A stretch of 64,000 nucleotides of DNA from Tolypeutes matacus (lineage: Eukaryota; Chordata; Mammalia; Cingulata; Chlamyphoridae): NCBI GenBank assembly GCA_026826555.1, contig JAKSZT010021121.1, forward strand, positions 1,000,470-1,064,469, in the 5' to 3' direction. Position 1 is the stretch's first letter. The number at the start of each line of letters is the position of its first letter. The notes beneath the pieces are model-generated. The model was not told the DNA's origin, made no database searches, and worked only from the letters and a program-made list of their open reading frames with translations. Below are positions 42,146 through 51,959 of the stretch, piece by piece. A program made the position numbers and the translations under genes.

Positions 42146-42528
42146 CAACAAGACTGAAGATACTATTTAGATGAGGCCAAATAGAAGGAGGGGTAGGCCT
42201 TAATACATATGACTGGAATCTTTAAAAGCAAAGGGAATTCTGACACATTCAGTAGAAGCCAGAATCTCGTGGAAGCCAGAAATCAGTAGGAATCAGAGGA
42301 GCAGCACAAAGAGAGAATGTAAGGGAGGCAGAGACACAAGCCAAGGAACCCCAAGAATTGCAGCAAACCAGTACCAGAACCCTACAGACTCTGGGAGAAA
42401 GCATGGTCTGTTGAGACCTTAATTTTGGACTTCTAATCTCCAAAACCACATGATAATCAATTCCTGTTATTAAAGTCAATCCATTATATGGCATCTGTCT
42501 TAGCAACCCTGGCAAACTACGTTGGTAA
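42146..42528 (+). repeat. MaLR-like LTR, armadillo-type subfamily
   Basis: GATACTATTTAGATGAGGCC, GTAGGCCTTAATACATATG, AAGCCAAGGAACCCCAAG, ATTGCAGCAAACCAGTACC, CAAAACCACATGATAATC, GGCATCTGTCTTAGCAACCC. It shares the AGCCAAGGAACCCCAA core with 15482-15880 and sits inside an L1 remnant. Confidence 0.65.
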
Positions 42529-42529
42529 T

Positions 42530-43278
42530 TATGTGGGTAAATAATAAAACAATTGTTTCCTTATTATTTAAATCTCTTTTAAAAATTGACTTTTTAAAGT
42601 AAAATTAATTAAAACGGGGATATAATATATGTAAAAATAAAAAGCATGATAAAAATAGCACTAAGTTTAGGAATGGAAAAATAGAAGTGTTATATTAGCA
42701 CTTGGAAGATGTTGATAAATTAAAGACGTATACTATAAATCTTAAAGTAATCAGTTATATAAAAGCAATATAGCTAATAAGCCCACAGAGGAGATAAAAT
42801 GGAACATAATATATTCAATTAATCCAAAATAACATAGAAATAGAAGGAAATAAAGAACACATGGGACAAACAGAAAGCAAATAGCAATTGGGCAGATTTA
42901 AACCTAACTATATCCATATTGATAATCACATTAAACGTGATGGTCTAAACTCCCTCGTTTAAAAGGAAGAGATTACCAAATTCAATTTTAAAAATACAAG
43001 ACCCAAGTAGAGGCTGCCTAAAGAAACCCACTTTAAATATAAAGGCACACACTGCTTAAAAATAAAAGGATGGAAAAAGGTATTCCATGCTAGCACTAAC
43101 CAAAAGAAAGCCAAAGTGACTATATTAATATCAGACAAAGTAGATTTTAGAACAAAGCATATAACCAGGGATAAAGAGAGTCATTTCCTAATGAGAAAGG
43201 GGTCAATCTACCAATAAGATACATTTTAATCAAAGAGGGAGGAATTAGTTTGATTTCAAGACAATATATAACTACACT
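42530..43278 (+). mobile_element. Old L1 ORF2 endonuclease-region remnant
   Basis: CTAACTATATCCATATTGAT, AACGTGATGGTCTAAACTCC, CCAAAAGAAAGCCAAAGTG, ACTATATTAATATCAGACAA and AGTAGATTTTAGAACAAAGC match L1 ORF2 just downstream of the endonuclease. Interrupted at 43279 by a SINE. Confidence 0.8.
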
Positions 43279-43468
43279 GGGAAGCGGCTGTGGCTCAATC
43301 AGTAGGGCTCCCGTTTACCATATGGGAGGCCCCGGGTTCGGTTCCCGGGGCCTCCTGGTGAAGGCAAGCCCACCCGCGCAGCGTGGTTAGCTGACCCAGC
43401 GAGCACAAGCAGCAAGGGGGGGATAAATGAATAAATAAATAAAATCTTAAAAAAATAAATAAATAAAA
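43279..43468 (+). mobile_element. DAS-SINE, monomeric, with TSD
   Basis: Full-length reference copy: head GGGAAGCGGCTGTGGCTCAA, B-box arm CCCCGGGTTCGGTTCCCGGGG, body CACAAGCAGCAAGGGGGG, tail of AAATAAATAAA units. TSDs ATAACTACACT (43268-43278) and ATAACTACATT (43469-43479). Confidence 0.95.
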
Positions 43469-43479
43469 ATAACTACATT

Positions 43480-44440
43480 AATTAAGACTGTGTGCTATTA
43501 GCATTGACACATTGATCAATGGAAAAAAAAAAAACAGAATAAAAAAATAGACCCACCCAACTATGTCCAACTGATTTTGACAAAGGTGCAAAAGAAATTC
43601 AATGGTCTCTTTTCAACAAAGGTGCTGGAGCAGTTGACATCCATGGGGGATAGCAAATAAGCACATAAAAAGATATTTAATATCACTAGCTATTAGGGAA
43701 GTGAAAATTAAGAACTTGATATCACTATCTACATATTAGCTAAAATAAAACATAGTGACAATACTAAATGCTGGCAAAGATGTGGAGATACTGGGTCACT
43801 CATATATTGCTGCTGGGAATGTAAAATGGTGCAGCCACTCTGGGAAACAGTTTGGCAATTTCTTAAAAACCTAAACATGCAACTACCATATGACCCAACA
43901 ATTGCACTCCTGGAAAGTTACCCAGAAAAATGAAAAATTATGTTCACCCAGAAATCCATACGTGAATGTTTTTAGCAGCTTTATTTTTAATAGCCCCAAA
44001 CTGGAAATGACCCAAAAGCCCTTCTAAGGAAAAATGGTTAAACAAAATATCATGCATCCATACTATGGAATATGGCTTACAATAAAAAGGAATGAACTGT
44101 TGATACACTGTACAACAGCTTGAAAGAATTTCCAGAGAATTATACTGAATGAAAAAGCCAATTCCAAAAAGTATGTATGATTCCATTATTGAGATGACAA
44201 AATTTTAGAAATGTAGAACAGATTAGTGTTTTCCAATGGGCTAAGGAAAGGATGAGAGTGGATGGGAAGTGGGTGTGGCTATAAAAGGGAAACATAAGGG
44301 ATCTTGTGGTGATAGAAATGTTCCGTACCTTGACTGTACTAGTGCCAGTATCTTGATTGTGATATGTGGGATATCTCTGAACTAAACAACTGTATCTGCA
44401 TCTACAATTACCTTAAAATAAAAAGTTTAATTAAAAAATC
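43480..44440 (+). mobile_element. L1 ORF2 3' end and 3' UTR
   Basis: GATTTTGACAAAGGTGCAAA, CTATTAGGGAAGTGAAAATT, TAAAATGGTGCAGCCACTCT, TACCATATGACCCAACAATT, TGATTGTGATATGTGGGAT, terminal AAAATAAAAAGTTTAATT. An internal deletion removes part of the ORF2 end. Not coding. Confidence 0.9.
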
Positions 44441-45009
44441 AGTTTCTATGTACTAGAAGTAATTAGTAAATAAAATAAAAAATGCAATGCATAGAACATC
44501 AAAAACATAAAATGCTTAGGAATAAACTCAACAAAATATATTCAATATTTGTACTCTGAAACTTACAAAATATTGCTGTGAGAAATTAAAGAATGCCAAA
44601 ATAAATTGAGACTATACTGATGGGTTGAAAGACTCAATATTGTTGAGATGGCATTTCTCCCCAGACTGATTGATAGATTCATGGCAACTGCAATAAAAAT
44701 TTCAGCAGTTTTTAAGTAGAATTGACAAGCTGACTCTAAAATCAATATGGAAACATAAAAGATAAATAGAGTGAAATAAATTTGAAAACATATAGAACAA
44801 ATTTGTAGGACTAATATTTCATGATTTTAAGACTTACTATAAAGCTACAGTAATCAAGACAGTATGGCATTGACATAAGGATGGGTATAAAGATAAATGG
44901 AACAGAATGTAGAATTCAGAAATAGAAGCACACATATATACGGCCAATTGACTTCCAACAAAGGTGCCAAGCCAATTCAATGGAAAAAGATAGTCTTTTC
45001 AACAAATGG
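44441..45009 (+). mobile_element. Older L1 ORF2 segment, left arm
   Basis: AATAAACTCAACAAAATATAT, TTGAGATGGCATTTCTCCCC, TCAAGACAGTATGGCATTG, CAATTGACTTCCAACAAAGG and CTTTTCAACAAATGG are L1 ORF2 C-terminal landmarks. The text stops at 45009 where a younger L1 is inserted and resumes at about 47929 with TTCTCACACAAAAATTAACTC, so the two arms are one element. Confidence 0.85.
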
Positions 45010-47917
45010 TTAAAAAAAAGAGACAGAGACATCTGGGAAGATGGAGGAGGATTAGAGAAGCAGAGAGATCACTTCTCTTCTGGAAAAAATAGCTTGAGGA
45101 CAGGTAGAGACTCTCTGGGAGGTTGCTCTGGGCTCAGGACAACAGGGGAAGGAAAGACATCATCCAGAAGAGGGAGGAGTGGAGGAACGGTGTCTCAGCT
45201 GGCTGAGAAATCCCGTGAGTAGAGCTGCAAAAGCAGCAGGCGGGGGGCTGCAGCAGCTGTAGACTGCAGTGGCTGTGGACTGAGGCGTCCTCTTCCCCAA
45301 GAAAGGGAAGAGGGAAGGACACAGCCTAGAGCAAATTCGGGTTTTGGCCAGTGAACTTGGGCTGCTGCATTGGAGATTGGTATATAAGGAAAGTTCCTCA
45401 ACATAATAAAGGGTATATATGAAAATCCCACAATCAACATCATACTCAATGGTGTTGAGTTTGAAAGCTTTCCTTTTAAGTTCAGGAACAAGACAAGGAT
45501 GTTCACTGTCACCACTGTTACTCAACATCATGTTAGATGTTCTAACTAGAGCAATTAGTCAAGAAAAAGAAATAAAAGGCATCCAAATTGGAAAAGAATA
45601 AGTGAAACAGTCACTATTCACAGATGACATGAGACTATATTTGGAAAATTCTGAAATATCTACAACAAAGGTATTAGAGCTAATAAATGAGTTCAGCCTT
45701 GTGGCAGGATACAAGATCAACATGCAAAAATCAGCAGTGTTTCTATACACTAGTAATGAGCAAGCTGAGGAAGAAATCAAGAAAAAAAATTCCATTTATA
45801 ATAGGAACAAAAAGACTCAAATATCTAGGAATTGATTTAACCAGGAATGTAAAGGATCTGTATTCAGAAAACTATAAAACACTGCCAAGAGAAATAAAGA
45901 AGACCTAAACAAATGGAAGGACATTCTGTATTCATGGATTAGACGACTAAACATGTAAAGATGTCAGTTCTACCCAAAATGGAATACTAATCAAAATTCC
46001 AACAGACTACTTTACAGAAATAGAAAAGTCAATAACCAAATTTATTTGGAAGGGAAAGTTTTCCAGAATAGTCAAAAACATCCTTAAAAAGAAAAGTGAA
46101 GTCAGAGGACTCACACCTGATCTTGAAGTGTTTTCTAGAGCTACAGTGGTCAAAACAGCATGGTATTAGCATAAAGATAGAAACATTGATCAATGGAATC
46201 AAATTGAAAGTTCAGAAATAGACCGTCATCTCTACGGTCAACTGGTTTTTGATAAGCTTACGAAGTCCACTTTTCTGGACAGAACAGTCTCTTCAACAGA
46301 TGGTGCTGGGAGAACTGGTTATCCATAACCAAAATGATGAAAGAGAACCCCTTTCTCACTCCCTATACAAGAATCAACTCAAAATGGATCAAAGACCTAA
46401 CATAAAAGCCAGGACCATAAAACTCCTAGAAGATAACATAAGGAAACATCTACAAGAATTGTAGTAGGCAGGGATCTCTTAAACCTTACACCCAAAGCAC
46501 AAACAATGAAAGGAAAAATGGATAAATGGGACCCCTCAAAATTAAACACTTTGGCACCTACTCAATGGGAGAAAATATTTGGAAATCACACATCCTACAA
46601 GGGTCTAATACCCATTATATAAAAAGAGATCCTACAACTACACAATAAAATGGCAAATGACCCAATTTAAAAAACGGACAAAAGACCTGAACAGACATTT
46701 TTCTAAAGACTAAATACAAATGAAAAAAAAAAAAAAAAAAAAAACAGATGAAAAATGCTCAGCACCATTGGCTATTAGGGAAAAGCAAATCAAAGCTACA
46801 ATGAGATAACATTTCACATCTACTAGAATGGCCACTGTTAAAATAGAAAACTACAAGTGTTGGAGAGGATGTGGAGAGATAGGAATGCTTATTCACTGCT
46901 GGTGGGAAAGTAGAATGGTACAGCCACTGTGGAAATCTGTTTGGCGTTTCCTAAGAAAGTTAGATATAGATCTACCGTGTGACCCGGCAATACCATTAGT
47001 AAGTGTATACCCAGGAAAACTGAGAGCAGTGACACGAACAGACATCTGCACATCAATGTTCATAGCAACATAATTCACAATTGTCAAAAGATGGAAACAA
47101 CCCAGGTGTCCATCAACTGACGAATGGATAAACAAACTGTAGTATATACACACCATGGACTATTATTCAGTTATAAGAAGAAATGAAGTCATGAAGCATA
47201 TGACAATGTGGATGAACCTGGAGGACATTATGTTTAGTGAAGCAAGTCAGACACAAAAGGACAAATATTGTATGACATTGCTATTATGAATGAAATATAA
47301 TGAGCAAACTCATGGAGTTAATAGCTAGAATATAAGTCACCAGAGAAAAGAATGTGGTTAGAGAATGGAAAACTGAGGTTTACCCTGTGCAGAATTGGTA
47401 AAAAGTTGTTTGTAAATGTTTGGAAATGAATAGAAATGGTGAAGGCACATCATAGGATTTGTAATTAGTAGCGCTAACATATGGGTATGATAGTGGTTTG
47501 GGTTTTGGTTTTTTTTGGAGTAATGAAAATGCTCTAATACTGATTGAAGTGATGAATGCACAACTCAGTGATTATACCAAATGCCACTGATTGTACACTT
47601 TAAATAAATTGTATGGTTCATGAACAAAAAAATAATAGGGTAGGTTGAGGGGAAGATACACCAAATATGAACAAAACAAATAATAGAGTGGGTTGGGGGC
47701 AAGATAAGGAGTATAGTTAGTAGTAATACTTTGACAATGCTCTTTCATAATTTGTTACAAATGTTTCACAAAAAATGCAAGGTATTTGTGGTGGAGTGAT
47801 GTATGATATAATGCATGTTTGGTAAGTTCACAACTTTTACTATACACTTATTGTTTATGTATGTTCATGTATGAGTGATATACTTCAATAAAGTGTTTTA
47901 AAAATGAATAAAAAAAG
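45010..47917 (+). mobile_element. Younger L1, internally deleted, nested in an older L1
   Basis: 5' part (about 45025-45385): GC-rich 5'-UTR-like text starting CATCTGGGAAGATGGAGGAG. At about 45385 it jumps directly into the ORF2 RT region (TCCTCAACATAATAAAGGG), then runs through ORF2 and a 3' UTR to an AATAAA-containing end (CTTCAATAAAGTGTTTTAAA) and a short A-tail. ORF1, the endonuclease and the N-terminal RT are absent. A clean TSD is not visible because the target is A-rich. Frame disruptions make it inactive. Confidence 0.85.
45387..47075 (+). pseudogene. L1 ORF2 fragment (RT to C-terminus), broken
   Basis: The protein is the L1 endonuclease/RT that copies L1 RNA at the target site. Retained blocks: [19 protein letters not shown] (RT), the FADD-like catalytic motif reading FTDDM at about 45620, [35 protein letters not shown], and the C-terminal zinc-knuckle region CWRGCGEIGMLIHCWWES with VQPLWKSVWRFL (46855-46960). 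Stops after 45601, a frameshift near 45785 and further stops from 46460 break it. The endonuclease and N-terminal RT are deleted. Confidence 0.9.
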
Positions 47918-47928
47918 GAAAAGATGGG

Positions 47929-49020
47929 GGGAAAACCTTGGCTCATTCTCACACAAAAATTAACTCAAAATTGTTCCTAGACTTGAACATAAAAGTTAAA
48001 ACTATAAACCATCCACCAGAAACTGTAGAGAATCTTTACAACCTCAAGGTAGACAAAGATGTTTAGATAGGACACCAAATGTATGAACCATTAAAGAAAA
48101 TGCTGAAAATCTGAATTTCATCAAAATTTAAAACTTCTCTTTGAAAGACACATTTAGAAGTTAAACCAGTCAACCACAGACAGCGGGGGAAACAACTGCA
48201 AAATACATATCAGACAAGGGACTTATAAGAAGGCAAACAATCCAATTTGTAAAATGGGCAAAGGTGTAAACAGAATTTCACAAAAGAAGACATACACATT
48301 GTTGAAAAGCAAACATCATCAGTCGTCAGGGAAATATAAATTAAAACTACAATAAGATATCACTGCACACTCCCTTTAATGGTCAAAATTTAAAAGGCTG
48401 ACATCAGTGAGGATGTGGAACCACTGCCTCCTACACTGCTGGCAAGAATGTAAATCATACAGTCATTATGGATGAAAGGTGGCAGTTTCTTATAAAGTTA
48501 AATATACAGTGACTATACAGGCTTCCAATTCCAATTTTTTCCCCAAAAGAAACATGTCTACAAAAACACTTGTATGCAATATTTATATCAGCTTCATTCA
48601 TAACTGGGGGTGGGGGGTGGGGAACAAATGCTCATCTCATTAACTGAGCAATGGATAAAGAAATTCTGGTATATCCATACAATGAAGCACAATTCAGTAA
48701 CACAGAGGCAAACTACTGATACTAGCACAACGTGGATGAATCTCAAAACATTATGCCAAGCAAAAAAGCCAGACAAAAGGATACATGCTGTATATTTCCT
48801 TTTATATGAATTTCTAAAGAGGTAAATATAATTTATAGTGAAGTGAAACGGAAGCATTGCTGCCTGGGGGCCAGGTATTGAGGGCAGGGCTAGAAGGGAA
48901 AGGGCACAAGGGAAGTTTTTGGCATGATAGAAATGTTCTTTACCTTGATTGTGGCACAGGTCAAATGAATCAAAATGTACACTTAAAATGGGAACATTTT
49001 AATGTATATGATTTATACAT
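47929..49020 (+). mobile_element. Older L1, right arm to 3' end
   Basis: TTCTCACACAAAAATTAACTC, AACTATAAACCATCCACCAG, ACTTATAAGAAGGCAAACAA, GGATGTGGAACCACTGCC and ATACATGCTGTATATTTCC, ending near TTAATGTATATGATTTATAC. Continues the element truncated at 45009. Confidence 0.85.
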
Positions 49021-49720
49021 AAATTAGTATTTGTTTAAATCATTAATGTTGATTTAAAGTAAACAATTCTCAGACTTCAGTAGATTGACTATGTAAATAG
49101 AGGAGTTATAAATGATTAGATAGATATATAGATGAGTAGAAAGATAACAGGATAGCTTACAAACTATTATCCTCAAATGTTCATGGAATATTTTTAAGCT
49201 GTTTATCTCATAGATTACAAAGAAGCCAAAAGTCATAAGAAAAGGAGGATTTCATTGACACATTTTCAGACCACAATACAATAAAACAAGAAATGGATTG
49301 CAAAATAATAAACAAACATCACTTGGAAGATTTAAAATGCCCTCATAAATAAACCTTAAGCCAAAAACAAATTTACACCACAACCACAGGTGAAAAAATA
49401 ATTATAATAACACTATGTATCAAAACATATGAGACTCCAAAGAAATGCTCAGAATTTTTTATCTTTTTTATTATAAAGCAAAAAATGAAAATAAATGAAC
49501 TAAATACTCATTTCAATAAACAAAAAAGGAAAACAAAATGGACTTACATAAAGAAGGTGAAAATATTAGGGTTAAAATTAATGAACAGGAAAACAAGAAA
49601 ATAAATAAATTCTAGATATGGTTCTTTAAAAATATTAATCAGAAAATTTTCTGGCAAAACTAATTAAGAAAAGAGAAAGAGGTGGAGACTAAAGATAAAT
49701 TTGCACCATTGAAGTGATGT
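49021..49720 (+). mobile_element. Old L1 ORF2 remnant
   Basis: CAGACCACAATACAATAAAAC, AAATAATAAACAAACATCAC, AATTCTAGATATGGTTCTTT: decayed L1 endonuclease-RT linker text. Confidence 0.65.
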
Positions 49721-49724
49721 CAGT

Positions 49725-50640
49725 GAAAATGGCAGAGCAAGGACCTCTGGAAATTCTCTCCCCCATAACAGCAGTGAAAACTGGAGAAAACTGTCAGAAT
49801 CAAAGTTTTCAGAACTGTGGAAATTGCTTGCAGCAGACTGGGGAGTGTTTATTAAAGAAAATGGCTGAATCTTGGTAATAACAGTAAGCTTTGTGGCGTT
49901 CTGACTTGCTTTAGTCTCATCCCCTGTTCTCTGTGGCAGCCTTGAAAGCAACTGCCCACCTTTGTAGAGAAAACCAATAGCCACATGGTCAAAGGAGGGA
50001 GCAGAGTGGGGCTGGTGCTCCTTAAAGCTTCATTCCCAGAGAATGTCATTATTTGACTTGCCTAGTCGTTCCCCAGAAGACCCCATTTGCAAGGCTATTT
50101 TTATTTGACCTCATTCTGAGCTTTTCCCAGTGCAAAAAAAAAACTTTCCCCAGGGGTGTTTATTTAACTTTATGGATTCCTGAGGCAGTTGATAGCAGAT
50201 GAACAAACAATAAATTAAATAAAAAGCTTAATAGGAAAGATTGGAAAATGAGATGTCCATGGAGGTTTTGAAAATCACTGACGTAATCTGGGAATCTAGA
50301 AGGCCAGGCACGTGTAAAGGACCGTGCACATGCTCAGGCCAAGCTCTCATCTATGACTGAACTTGAGGCTCTGCACGAGCAGAATTGAAGGCTAAGGCAG
50401 AGTTGTCAACTGCCCAACTCAGCGCTGAAGGCATGTCCCAACATACTCTCAGGGTTCTTTGGCAAATACTGGGGAAATTATTGGTTCCAGTTGTTTAAGG
50501 AAATCTTTGTCCACTCATAAGCTCAGCATTAAGCTATGCAATCAGAGACTTCAGTGACCAATCATGACAAAGAATACAGACTTTTATGAATTAGTTCAGA
50601 ACAGTCATTAAACAAACAACTACTGTTGCAACAAACAGGA
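49725..50640 (+). repeat. Possible old L1 5' UTR
   Basis: GCAGAGCAAGGACCTCTGGA, ACAGCAGTGAAAACTGGAG and AAGGCATGTCCCAACATAC are plausible for the GC-richer 5' end of an L1M-type element placed among other L1 pieces. I could not confirm the family. Antisense frames at 49664-50049 are chance. Confidence 0.4.
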
Positions 50641-51065
50641 ACAACAGCATACCCTGGGGATATACCAAAGAGACAGACAAGAGATAGAGATAGACAATGT
50701 GATACATCCACGCAATGGAATAGGTTTAAGCCATAAAAAGGAATGAAATACTGATAGATGATATAACCTTGATGAACCTTGAAAACACTATGCTAAGTGA
50801 AAGAAGCCCAAACCAAAAGGTCACATATTATATCATTCTATTTACATAAAATATCCTGAAAGGAGATTCATGACTGCTAGGGGCTAGGAGGAGAAGGGCA
50901 AGGGGAGAGACTGTATGGGGGCTTCTTTCTGGGATGATGATAGTATTTTGGAATTAGATAGTGGTGATGGTTGCAAAGCATGTGAAAATATGAAAAACTA
51001 CTGAATTGTGTGCTTTAAAAGAGTGAATTTTATGGTATATGACTTGTACCTTGATAAAAATTACA
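50641..51065 (+). mobile_element. L1 3'-UTR fragment
   Basis: GATACATCCACGCAATGGAAT, CTATGCTAAGTGAAAGAAGC, ATATTATATCATTCTATTTA, CTACTGAATTGTGTGCTTTA: a standard L1M 3' end. Confidence 0.9.
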
Positions 51066-51900
51066 CTATTGGAAATGATAAATTCATTTTAACCAAAGCT
51101 CAAGTGGAAAAAGTTATTTATAAGAACAGATTACCCAGAAATTATGAAAGTACTACACTTTAAAAATTGGAAATTTAATGAAATTGCTTATTTTATAAGA
51201 ATATATATTCTCAGAATGGATGCAGAATGAAAAAGAAAACATGCATGGACTGAAAAACCAAAGATGGATTTGAGATGATTTAAAAAGAAATATGCCAAAA
51301 AAGGCATCAAGTCTGGATTGTTTCATGGGTGGAGATTTTAAACCCTAGTCTCATAACATTTATATACATACACAGAAAAATATGCTGAAAACCAGTTGTT
51401 CTCTGAGTTATTGATATAAAACATCTTTTAAAAATTATTTAATTTAGCTGTACATTAAAAATATATATATACAAACACCATATAGGGCTCATTGTGGGAA
51501 GAGAACAATTCAATATTAAAAATGCATTAATATAATGAATCATATGAATATGTCAAAGATGGAAAACCATATTGAACTCTTTATATACTAAAGATAATAC
51601 TTCTGCAATTTGACAAAAAAAAACAACACATCATATCAGATGCCAGCATTATGTTTAACAACAAAGCACTAGAAACTTTATAAATAAATCAGGCAGAAGA
51701 CAGCAAGGCTCTCAACCATCAACATTACTTAACACCATCATTAGATGATTAACTTTAATGAAAGCAAGGGTGATATTAAAAATATTTAATAAGGAGTACA
51801 GTAAATAAACTAATAAATACTCAAAAATATTAAAATTTAGTTCTTTTTATTCTGTAAGGAAACTAAATTCTATATATCATAAAACTGATTGCAATTAACA
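51066..51900 (+). repeat. Old L1 ORF2 RT-region remnant
   Basis: From about 51480: TGCATTAATATAATGAATCA, TATCAGATGCCAGCATTATG, TTAACACCATCATTAGATG. The part before 51480 is AT-rich and unclassified. Confidence 0.5.
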
Positions 51901-51959
51901 GAGGTTGTAGTGAAAATTCATCATCAGATCATTCTAATTATCTAATGATCCAAACCATC

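Noticed and set aside
43279..43350. tRNA-Ala-like sequence (also at other SINE heads)
   Set aside because: Part of dispersed SINEs with tails and TSDs; cloverleaf pairing is degraded, so not functional tRNA genes.
45419..45835. Possibly functional reverse transcriptase
   Set aside because: Stop after the first segment, frameshift, missing N-terminal half; L1 fossil.
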